A DNA stretch of 20,472 nt from Bodo saltans (taxonomy: Eukaryota > Euglenozoa > Kinetoplastea > Eubodonida > Bodonidae). The DNA is taken from NCBI GenBank assembly GCA_001460835.1, contig CYKH01000132.1:1-20472 (forward strand). The letters run 5' to 3'. This document shows positions 1 to 7,439 of this stretch, in pieces. The notes under the pieces are model-generated. The model did not search any database, was not told the origin of the DNA, and saw nothing but the letters and a program-made list of their open reading frames with translations. Positions within the stretch are counted from its first letter, which is position 1. The number at the start of each line of letters is the position of its first letter. Made by a program: the position numbers and the translations under genes.

Positions 1-2
1 GT

Positions 3-329
3 GGTAACAAAGGCGACATGTCGAAAGCGTGCGATGACCTTGTGACCAATATTGATGCGTTTGCCGCGTCCAACGAGACTACGCTACGTGGGTATTGCGT
101 GCAGCAGCTGACGTTTTTGTTGTTGCAGTCGAACGACGAGTTCACGTCGATGTTGATTACCCGGCGACACATTGCTCTGGCGTTGCGCATGTGCGTGGGC
201 ATTGCGCAAGACATTTGCTCGAATCGCACGACCAACGCGATGGATGGTGCAAGCATTCGCGTTGAGGCCATGACACGCATTAAAGCCGGGCTGACTGAAC
301 TGAGCGAGGATCGTGATTGGAAGAAGTAG
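3..329 (+). CDS. 3' end of an unknown protein gene (partial)
   Basis: The frame is open from the first complete codon of the window and ends at TAG 327-329. An ATG at 18 is in frame, but five sense codons precede it and no pyrimidine tract is visible, so this is more likely the last ~108 residues of a longer protein than a small gene starting at 18. The visible part is predicted to be mostly helical, with two Cys in the middle and a charged tail ending in WKK. I see no membrane segment, catalytic motif or known domain. It is followed by the longest gene-free stretch but one in the window. Coding status is supported by strand, frame length and codon composition like the neighbours. The product is unknown. 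Confidence 0.65.
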   Translation, partial: GNKGDMSKACDDLVTNIDAFAASNETTLRGYCVQQLTFLLLQSNDEFTSMLITRRHIALALRMCVGIAQDICSNRTTNAMDGASIRVEAMTRIKAGLTELSEDRDWKK

Positions 330-1156
330 CACCTCTGCACATTTTGCGCACGGCCGAGTGCTGTGTGTTGCGATAGTTTAATGAGCAACACGTTGGGACC
401 ATTCAAACTTTGAATGTTTTTAAAGTACCAAGACAATGACGATATTTCTTGTTTTTAAGCTCCCTCCAGGAATTAACTTTCGCACTCTAATTGTTTTTTT
501 TTATGTAATTTTCTCATTCTGCGTTCGATGGTTGTAGAAACGTCATGACCAGGATGAATTGAAGTGCCCGAACCGACGTTTCTGTGTTCATCCAGTCTTC
601 CATCCGTGTTCGATCGCCTCGAGGACCCCTGGCGTAATGCATGTTTAGTTTGTCTGCACGTCGTCTACGCATAGTTCAGCTCATGCCGATTGACGGCCCA
701 ACACTGTCATGACGCTGCACCGACATTGTCCATAGCGACAAATTCCTTTGAGAAGATGGATACGACGCGACCACCTGCGTGGCTGCGTTGATACCTTCAC
801 GCACGGTCCTGCCCCTGAGCAGCGAGGCGGAGCTGTCCACCCTCAGATGTAACGTGAGCCTCCTCCACACCTTCGAAGTTCTCCCCCAAGGAGATTGGGA
901 TCGTTGGGGAGAATCGAAGAGAGAAGCATTTCAGGATCGAAGGTCCAGACGAGTCGTGCTCTTGCACTCGAAGCCCAAGGCTGTAAGGTCTCGCTGGATT
1001 GTTCGCAAACTCAAGGAAGGATTCTGCGCTCCGATCTGAGTCGGTTGGAACGTCCCGAGAAGTCAAGAGTTTGTACATCCCTCTCTCTTTACGTTCGAAC
1101 ATCATCTTGTTGATTTCCAAACTGTTAGTATTTTCTTCCGTTGCACCGCTTCAATT
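330..1156 (+). other. 827-base gap with two trans-splice acceptor candidates and no convincing ORF
   Basis: The first part (about 400-535) is AT-rich and holds a T9 run (494-502) followed by AG at 536-537. From about 540 to 1075 base composition becomes coding-like, yet every + frame is broken: ATGs at 545, 554, 636 and 640 open only very short frames, and the 86-codon frame at 779 does not have an ATG start where it opens. A second pyrimidine-rich stretch (about 1077-1126, containing CTCTCTCTTT) ends in AG 1127-1128, and the next ATG is the kinase start at 1157. The segment 538-1128 may be an exon of a long 5' UTR, a non-coding RNA or a decayed gene. I cannot decide which. Confidence 0.5.
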
Positions 1157-3187
1157 ATGTTCATTTTGAATTCCTTTCTTCATGTCGAGGGGAAGCGAGT
1201 ACAAGCAGTCAAGGGGAAAATCAGTGAGCAGCATAATCCGTATTCGAAGCGGACAATGAGAAGACCCGCGAGACCGCCGCCAACAGGCTTTAAGATTGCC
1301 ATCCCCACCGCCAGCCAGAAGTCTGTGGCGGTGGAGAGCCGCACTGCGGAAGACATGAAACAACAGATTTATATTCACAATGACGATAGTATGGTGTCGC
1401 CTTACATTTCTTCCGACGCACCACAATTCGTGGATCCCAACCACCACCACATCACAACCGCTGCTGGCACAAGCAGCTCCTCGAACGCTGAGCCGCCCCA
1501 CCTTCATATGCAGCCCCCACACCAGGCCAAGTTTATTCACGTCAACCGCACTAACATTTACGTGCTGGTCGATGGGGGCTCGCTCTTCCACGATGATCAC
1601 CTCCATCCGCATCACGACGAAGAGTTTACAATGGTGAGCGGAAGAAGTAGCATGCGGGATCAAATTGTGCGAGAAATGACGGCATCTGCATCCAGCTCTG
1701 AATTTGACGAGGCGCTGGCTGAAGTGACAACACCACCTCGTAATGACTTGTTGGGACTAGCGGTCCCCTATGCCACAGGGCGAGGGGGTGGTGGTCAGGG
1801 CGCGGGTGGGAGGAGATTACCCAGACATTCGTCCGACTACGAGGGCATGACGATGCTGTCGTTCATCGGTGGAGGGCAGCAGGGCACCGTGCATGCAGCA
1901 CGTCTACGAAACGGCATGCGCTGTGCCGTGAAACTCATCGACATTCACAGCGCTACCTCAGCGAACAACGACGCAGAGCGACAAGGTTTGAAGGCCGGCA
2001 TTGTAAGGGAGTTGAACATGGTGAAGTCCCTCCGTGACGCCCCTCAAGCTCAAGTCCAATATTTAGTGGCTGCGTACAACGCCTCGTGTGTGATCAAAGA
2101 TCACGCCAAGAGGCTCAGTATTTACATGGAGTTGATGGGACCGAGTGTAGAGTCGTTGCAACGCACCATTGGTCGCATGCCCCACATCGCCGTGACCAAG
2201 ATCCGGCAGCAAGCCTTCGCAGTCAAGTCGCAGCACTCTACCCCACTGAAGCCCGCCGACATGCAGAAGACGGATTGGTCGCAGGGAGGAAAGGAGCGGG
2301 TTCCGATGGGCCAGTCGTTTCACGTGGATCGACAAACACAATGTCCCGAAATTCTTCTGTCTATTATTGCCCACGATGTGCTGAGGGGCCTGCACGATCT
2401 CCACACCACCCACTGTCGAGTGCACTGTGATCTCAAGCCAGCCAACATTCTCATCACGGAAGACTTCCGCACATTCAAGATCGGTGACTTTGGTTGTGCG
2501 CTGCTGCTTGGTAAAGACGGCAGCGTCGTGCAGCGGGGTGTGGCCCTTGGGTCCAAGATTTACAGGGCACCCGAACAATTCGGCTCTCCCACGTCTTCGT
2601 TTGATGTGGGAGGCGGCATGAGCGACGCGGAGCGCTCCAACTCCTTCGACGGTGCCTTGGGGGGCTCGTCTTCCTCCGCACATATGACATTTAGTAGTAA
2701 GGTGGATATTTGGGCCTTAGGTATTTGTTTGCTGGAGCTAGCCAACGGTTGCCACCCCACCAAGCCGTTTCAGCATGACTTCTGGAACTTCTCCTCGAAG
2801 CTTTCTGTTCGTCACATGGTCATGCCGATCCAATGCACCGTCAGTTTTTACGACTTCATTGAGAAATGTTTGTGCCGCGACCCAAACAAAAGGCCCTCTG
2901 CGCAAGAGCTGATGAGCCATGCGTTTGTCAAACAAGTCACCCCCTCACAGCGAAAAAGTTTGCCTACGTTTGTCCAAAAGCTGACCAAAGAGTGTGAAGA
3001 GTTCCAACGGAAGGAGCGATTAGAGTCGTTACGACTGAGCGTCTTGACCGCCACCAAGAACCGCAGTGACAGCGATCATCACAAGCGGAAAAGTGCGGCG
3101 ACTTGGCGAGGGTTCACTCACCTGCTCGCACCAGGAGCACCACCGCCAACCAACGACACTGACCTGTTCCCTCAGTTGGGCGCTTAA
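1157..3187 (+). CDS. Protein kinase, STE/MAPKK-like, with HCD catalytic loop
   Basis: This is a Ser/Thr (possibly dual-specificity) protein kinase of 676 residues. Residues 1-225 are a low-complexity His/Ser/Gly-rich extension. The kinase domain runs about 228-595: glycine loop GGGQQGTV (238-245), ATP lysine K259 in AVK, alphaC glutamate E285, catalytic loop HCDLKPANIL with D425, K427 and N430, DFG 444-446, YRAPE 469-473, VDIWALG 516-522, and R579 in the subdomain XI motif. All catalytic residues are present, so it should be active. HCD replaces the usual HRD, making it a non-RD kinase whose activation loop need not be phosphorylated in the usual way. A polar insert of about 60 residues (near 337-400) lies before helix E. 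A basic tail follows the domain. Start: the first ATG after AG 1127-1128. ATG 1256 (residue 34) is an alternative if an AG near 1190 is used. Subfamily assignment is by eye. Confidence 0.9.
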   Translation: MFILNSFLHVEGKRVQAVKGKISEQHNPYSKRTMRRPARPPPTGFKIAIPTASQKSVAVESRTAEDMKQQIYIHNDDSMVSPYISSDAPQFVDPNHHHITTAAGTSSSSNAEPPHLHMQPPHQAKFIHVNRTNIYVLVDGGSLFHDDHLHPHHDEEFTMVSGRSSMRDQIVREMTASASSSEFDEALAEVTTPPRNDLLGLAVPYATGRGGGGQGAGGRRLPRHSSDYEGMTMLSFIGGGQQGTVHAARLRNGMRCAVKLIDIHSATSANNDAERQGLKAGIVRELNMVKSLRDAPQAQVQYLVAAYNASCVIKDHAKRLSIYMELMGPSVESLQRTIGRMPHIAVTKIRQQAFAVKSQHSTPLKPADMQKTDWSQGGKERVPMGQSFHVDRQTQCPEILLSIIAHDVLRGLHDLHTTHCRVHCDLKPANILITEDFRTFKIGDFGCALLLGKDGSVVQRGVALGSKIYRAPEQFGSPTSSFDVGGGMSDAERSNSFDGALGGSSSSAHMTFSSKVDIWALGICLLELANGCHPTKPFQHDFWNFSSKLSVRHMVMPIQCTVSFYDFIEKCLCRDPNKRPSAQELMSHAFVKQVTPSQRKSLPTFVQKLTKECEEFQRKERLESLRLSVLTATKNRSDSDHHKRKSAATWRGFTHLLAPGAPPPTNDTDLFPQLGA

Positions 3188-3427
3188 TCGTGACCCAATA
3201 GGCTTTTTCCCAAATCGGCTTTTGTTTCTGGAGCCACAAGTAAGGGAGATCAATGTTGAGAGACGCTGGTTACCATTCATAACACTCACCAGTTCGCCCC
3301 CCTTTGTTTGTTGATGCCCATACATACAAAAACACATATTTCCTCTTGAGAGTTACTTGACGTCTCCTTTGATAAACATAATCCAATGTTCTCGTTAATC
3401 CCTCACAAATAGATACTTAGGCCACAC

Positions 3428-4633
3428 ATGATGCGTATCGCGTCACGAGTGCTTCTAGCCTCCTCCCATCCACACGTACACTTAGGAGCAGCATGTGCTG
3501 TGTGCTACCCCACGACACGAAAGGTTGAGCTGCAACCGTCCCAGGTTGCTCACATTGATGATAGCACTGTCATCACACATTCGCCGCGTGTGCCACCAAC
3601 GCCCCCACCTCCGTCACCGGCAGCAGTCTTTACGTCGTCAAGATCTCCATCATCTTGGACGATGGAGGGCATGCGTGAATTAGGTCTGCGGAAGGCGCTG
3701 CCGTTGCTGCGCCACACGAATGTTCTGATGGATACCAACGAAGGGCCTCAGCTACTCGACAGGTTTCTGAAGAGTGCAAACGACAATGAGGCATCACGAC
3801 TGAGTGCGGAGGAGTACGCTAGGTTGGCGGAGCACCTTACTGCGACATTCACCTCCATCCCTGCACCACGCGCCGTTGGCATGAACAGTGGGCAGGCTAT
3901 TGCCACCTCTCGAGAGAATCGATCGCATATGTCTGCGAAACTGATCCCGTTGGAGCACAGTGACGACAGCACGGGGAAGCAACAAAAGTTCTTCGCTGCG
4001 TTGCGCGATGGTGTTTCGCTGGTGCGAAGCCAACTTCCGCAAAACAGCAAGATGAAGCCGTGGGGGCCGTTCTTATGTTGCGGAACGGCCTTGGGCATTC
4101 ATCGAGATCAGTGCTTCATTCCGCATGACGACGATATTGATCTTGGTATCGCCGTCGAAGATTTAGGAAGTGATCCTGCAGCAACCGTGATGTCGATCCT
4201 CAACGAAGCAGCGGTGTCAGGCACCTTTGTGTGTTTCGATGTTTGTGGCGAGCTGCATCGAGGCCTCGAGCTGCGCCTGCTGCACGTTGCTAGTGGCGTG
4301 CGTCTCGACGTGAATGTGTACTACCCTCCCATTCCTGTCGAAGATGACGCACTTGTCCTACAACACGCCAGCCACACTTTTGTGTGGTGCGCGACTTTTT
4401 ACGGAAATAGTGCAGCTAGGAAACACGGAATGTACCGGTACCAACACGCTCCCTTCTATCAGCTGCTGGAGGAGGTTGTCCTGCAGCAGGGGCCTCATCA
4501 TGATGCTGTCTCGGTGTCGATTCCACCTGTCTCTTATCTGGAAGAGTATTTTGGAGCGGACTGGCGCACTCCGAAGAAATACACATACGACGAGGGGTTG
4601 AGTGGGGAATACAAAAATATCCTCCCAGAGTGA
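3428..4633 (+). CDS. LicD/fukutin-like sugar-phosphate transferase
   Basis: This 401-residue protein carries the LicD (fukutin/FKRP) signature: G219-T-A-L-G followed by FIPHDDDIDLG (230-240), in which the D234-D238 acidic cluster is the metal-binding centre of this nucleotidyltransferase fold. The C-terminal YLEEYFGADWRTP motif (near 369-381) is also typical of the family. Known members transfer phosphocholine (bacterial LicD), ribitol-phosphate (FKRP) or help mannose-phosphate addition (yeast Mnn4). The substrate cannot be read from the sequence; modification of a surface glycan in the secretory pathway is the reasonable guess. The first ~30 residues are mildly hydrophobic and Ala/Cys-rich but do not form a clear membrane anchor or signal peptide. 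Residues 55-80 are Pro/Ser-rich. Start is the first ATG after AG 3411-3412 (or 3419-3420), with a second Met directly following. Confidence 0.85.
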   Translation: MMRIASRVLLASSHPHVHLGAACAVCYPTTRKVELQPSQVAHIDDSTVITHSPRVPPTPPPPSPAAVFTSSRSPSSWTMEGMRELGLRKALPLLRHTNVLMDTNEGPQLLDRFLKSANDNEASRLSAEEYARLAEHLTATFTSIPAPRAVGMNSGQAIATSRENRSHMSAKLIPLEHSDDSTGKQQKFFAALRDGVSLVRSQLPQNSKMKPWGPFLCCGTALGIHRDQCFIPHDDDIDLGIAVEDLGSDPAATVMSILNEAAVSGTFVCFDVCGELHRGLELRLLHVASGVRLDVNVYYPPIPVEDDALVLQHASHTFVWCATFYGNSAARKHGMYRYQHAPFYQLLEEVVLQQGPHHDAVSVSIPPVSYLEEYFGADWRTPKKYTYDEGLSGEYKNILPE

Positions 4634-4707
4634 CTGGAACGTTTGTTGTTGGACGCTCAAACAAAGAAAGAATTTTGGCCTGACGCTTGTGCTTCTCCTT
4701 TGCATAT

Positions 4708-4736
4708 CTTTTTTTTGTTTCTTTTTTCAATGAAAG
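4708..4736 (+). promoter_or_regulatory. Predicted trans-splice acceptor of the capping-enzyme gene
   Basis: A 21-base pyrimidine tract (4708-4728, one G) is followed by AG at 4735-4736. The resulting 5' UTR is 40 bases, contains no ATG, and leads directly to ATG 4777. This fixes the start at 4777, because the upstream in-frame extension begins at a TTG and runs through the tract itself. Confidence 0.7.
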
Positions 4737-4776
4737 AGTTTTCACACACACTCAACGATCCAAACATTTTCCTGTT

Positions 4777-6939
4777 ATGTCTAAAGGCGTCAATCCCAAT
4801 GCAAAGCCTTTCGTGCCGTCGTTTGCAATGGCGCCACCCGCTCAACAGCAGCCGCCAGCCCCTGCACCCTATCAGCCACCTCAGCCACCAGCTCAACCGG
4901 TAACTGGTTCCTTTGCCCCAGCAGCTCCGTACTACCCCCAACATCAACAACATCATCACCATCACCATGGCGGCTACTATCAACAGTCTGCTCCGTACTC
5001 GCCCCCGTCGTACTACCCCGCTAACCCTGCACGCCCTATGTACCCTGGGCTCAGCAGCAATAGCCAACCACCACAATATCAGAACCATCAGGCTCCTCCC
5101 CAAGCTGCTCCTCGCGCTTCATATGATCAGATTCTCAAGAGCCGCGGTACCCCTGGTAGCAAAGTATTGACCCCAGACACGGAGTCCTTCGCGTCGACAC
5201 CCCCACCCCCACCAGCTCCAGAGGCAAAATCAGCACCGATTGCTCTCCTCTTCCTTGGCCCTCGTGGATCGGGGAAGTCCACCCAGGCGAAGCTAGCAGC
5301 AGATGCCATGAATTTGCTGTTTGTGTCCGCAGGAGACCTCATTCGAGAAAAGAAGCATCCGTTCTTAGAGCTCCGCCGCATTGTGCAGGAGAACTTCGGA
5401 ACGAACTCCGCAGGCCGCTACCGTGGTGTGTCGCTGGACCGATTTATTGTCAATGGCGAGTCCGACGTGTATTATCTGCAATGGGCTCTTGGCAGTGTGT
5501 TCGACGTCCCCCGTGTGTTTTTATTAATGCTGGACTGGGAGGTCGCCCTTGCTCGTGCAGATGCTCGTGGTGAGGAGAACCGCATCAAGAGTACCCAGCG
5601 GCGCATGATGGAGTACCGAGCTCATTTCGACGCGTGCGAGAACATCTACGCAAAAGTAGGCGTCCTCGATCGCATAGATTGCGAGTCGTTTTCACAAGAC
5701 GCGGTGCATTCGTTGATCATGAGCCGCCTCGATGCGCACGCAAAGGCTGGCAAACTGCACATCGCTCCCTCTGCCCTCCCTCCTGCATGCCTTGACAAAG
5801 ACCTCTCTACCATCCGCCTGATTTCTGATTTCGAGCGATACTCGACGATCAAGTCCGACGTCCACCACGCGATTGGAAGCACCAATTATGAACTTGCCCC
5901 TGTCTCCGCCATGAGTGGAGTGATTGATCAATCCGCTATCGACGACCCTAGGATACGCCGACCCCTGAGCGCTTACTTCGTCACACTCAAGGCCGATGGC
6001 CAGCGACTTATCGTTGTGAAGCACACGTCTGGCATCATCGGATTCCCCCAAAAGTTCACCGGTGCGTACGACCTGAGCACACTGTTCGCTGCTGTTCAAT
6101 GGCCACCAAAGCCCACAAGCGAGAACGAAGGATTCGCAAGCCGCATGGGGGACATGTCGCCTATTGAATGGATCATGGACTGCGAGGTGATGCGCATGCC
6201 CAACAAGACTCACCCTACCATTCTCGCGTTTGACTTCATTTACTTTTACGGCTCTCGTGCTGTGGGTGAGAGATTCGCTGTCCGGTTGAAGCGGTTGCAG
6301 GAGTACTTCTCCCAGTTGACGTACTCCGTGGCACAGGCACCGAAGATCTTCGAGCTCAAGGAGTATGTGCCTGCTGGGAAGCTGAGAACGCTGTTACCTG
6401 ACTACACCAAGGCGCCTTTTACTGTGGACGGCGTTGTGTTCCAAGCGGATAGCAACTACCGCTACGGCGCTGACAAAACTATGTGCAAATGGAAACCCCA
6501 GCGACAGTGCACGGTGGACTTCCGCCTCTACGGCTGCCGTGAGCCGGAGACAAAAGGAGGGGACTGGATCTTCGAGGCCAAGGCTCAAGAGGTGAGGGTT
6601 GAGGGAGACAAAACAGTCAACGAAGAAGTGACAGTCCCTAACGTCCTCATCACTATTCCCCACAAGGCGGTGGTCGATGAGCAGCTCTCTGACGGCGCAA
6701 TTGTGGAGTGCGCCAAGTTGTCAGCTCCCAAGACTGCTCCTGCTGCTGTTGCTGGCGCAGCGGGCAGCAACAACAAGAATGCTGCATCAAAGACTCCCAC
6801 AGTTGAGACGTGGGTGTACTACAAAAACAGACCGGATAAATTAGTTCCAAACCGAATGGACATTGTGCAGAAGGTGTCGACTATGCACCACATCACATAC
6901 GAGCAACTGCTCTCTGTTTGCGATTCATTCAAGGCTTAG
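4777..6939 (+). CDS. CE1: mRNA (re)capping enzyme: 5'-RNA kinase-like domain fused to guanylyltransferase
   Basis: This 720-residue protein has three parts. Residues 1-150 are Pro/Gln/Tyr-rich with a His6 run. Residues ~155-350 form an adenylate-kinase-like P-loop domain: Walker A GPRGSGKST (161-169, K167), a LID-type region with R275, R276 and Y280, and the downstream LDRID segment. Residues ~370-720 form an RNA guanylyltransferase with every motif: I KADG (K405 is the nucleophile that carries GMP, then D407, G408, R410), III DCE (468-470), IIIa DFIY (486-489), IV VDGVVF (D551, G552), V KWKP (571-574) and VI RPDKLVPN (685-692). The order matches trypanosome CE1, reported to be cytoplasmic, to phosphorylate 5'-monophosphate RNA and then add the cap guanosine. 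The N-terminal extension makes it longer than the roughly 590-residue T. brucei protein. The next gene is its degenerate paralogue. Confidence 0.92.
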   Translation: MSKGVNPNAKPFVPSFAMAPPAQQQPPAPAPYQPPQPPAQPVTGSFAPAAPYYPQHQQHHHHHHGGYYQQSAPYSPPSYYPANPARPMYPGLSSNSQPPQYQNHQAPPQAAPRASYDQILKSRGTPGSKVLTPDTESFASTPPPPPAPEAKSAPIALLFLGPRGSGKSTQAKLAADAMNLLFVSAGDLIREKKHPFLELRRIVQENFGTNSAGRYRGVSLDRFIVNGESDVYYLQWALGSVFDVPRVFLLMLDWEVALARADARGEENRIKSTQRRMMEYRAHFDACENIYAKVGVLDRIDCESFSQDAVHSLIMSRLDAHAKAGKLHIAPSALPPACLDKDLSTIRLISDFERYSTIKSDVHHAIGSTNYELAPVSAMSGVIDQSAIDDPRIRRPLSAYFVTLKADGQRLIVVKHTSGIIGFPQKFTGAYDLSTLFAAVQWPPKPTSENEGFASRMGDMSPIEWIMDCEVMRMPNKTHPTILAFDFIYFYGSRAVGERFAVRLKRLQEYFSQLTYSVAQAPKIFELKEYVPAGKLRTLLPDYTKAPFTVDGVVFQADSNYRYGADKTMCKWKPQRQCTVDFRLYGCREPETKGGDWIFEAKAQEVRVEGDKTVNEEVTVPNVLITIPHKAVVDEQLSDGAIVECAKLSAPKTAPAAVAGAAGSNNKNAASKTPTVETWVYYKNRPDKLVPNRMDIVQKVSTMHHITYEQLLSVCDSFKA

Positions 6940-7439
6940 GATTTCGATCTATGCGCGCTCGGCGGCGACGTTCACCATTTCTTCGAAAGACCATCAAAAC
7001 AACGGAAAAGAAGAAAATCGAAGAAACAGAACTATGAAGGGTATGAACGTGCGCAACCAAAGGCCTCCCAATCATCTTTGAGCACCTCACAATGACAAAT
7101 CACGTTGTTATTCATTCCCCTTCCTACTTCCCTCAATTTTTTTCTAGTTTAGCCACCTCCGTATTTCGTTGTAACAAGGAATACTTTTTTTTCTTCTTCT
7201 TCCCGTTGACGCCCTCATACCAACAACTCGAACATCTGATTTGACGTTTGTTTGTACGTCTTTCATTTTTTAGGTAAGCAGGACTCAGTTCACCTTCCAG
7301 GTTTCGTTAGTACGAAGCAAGGCAAGATAGAGCGATTGTCCGAACGCAAGAGTTCTAATCGAACAACAAATAAACAAAACCCGACCAAAAACCCGATAGT
7401 GCGCGTTCGTAGCAGTGTTTTAGGTGATACCTCTTTGAA
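6940..7439 (+). other. 500-base intergenic/UTR segment between the two capping-enzyme paralogues
   Basis: No gene is seen here. It holds a purine-rich stretch (about 6990-7040), then a pyrimidine-rich run ending in AG 7146-7147, and a second, stronger tract from which the downstream gene is probably spliced. From 7147 to 7439 there is not one ATG on the + strand, so either acceptor gives the same first start codon at 7440. Confidence 0.6.
7184..7273 (+). promoter_or_regulatory. Predicted trans-splice acceptor of the pseudo-capping gene
   Basis: A T/C run (7184-7204) is followed by about 65 bases without any AG, then a second short T tract and AG at 7272-7273. A scanning spliceosome would therefore use 7272-7273, leaving a 166-base, ATG-free 5' UTR. 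An alternative upstream acceptor is AG 7146-7147. Confidence 0.65.

Noticed and set aside
676-960. Weak internal similarity between minus-strand peptides containing HDS-x-GPSI near 680 and 940
   Set aside because: The match is only a few residues and the underlying bases align poorly; probably chance.
797-1120. 107-codon minus-strand frame in the long first gap
   Set aside because: No splice signals on that strand and no recognisable protein; the whole array is transcribed in the other direction.
4949-4968. His-codon run as a possible repeat element
   Set aside because: It is a short CAT/CAC run within a low-complexity coding segment, not a dispersed repeat.
7272-7280. AGGTAAGCA at the acceptor, resembling a cis-intron 5' donor
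   Set aside because: No matching branch site and acceptor producing a sensible coding change; the downstream frame is already complete, and cis-introns are extremely rare in kinetoplastids.
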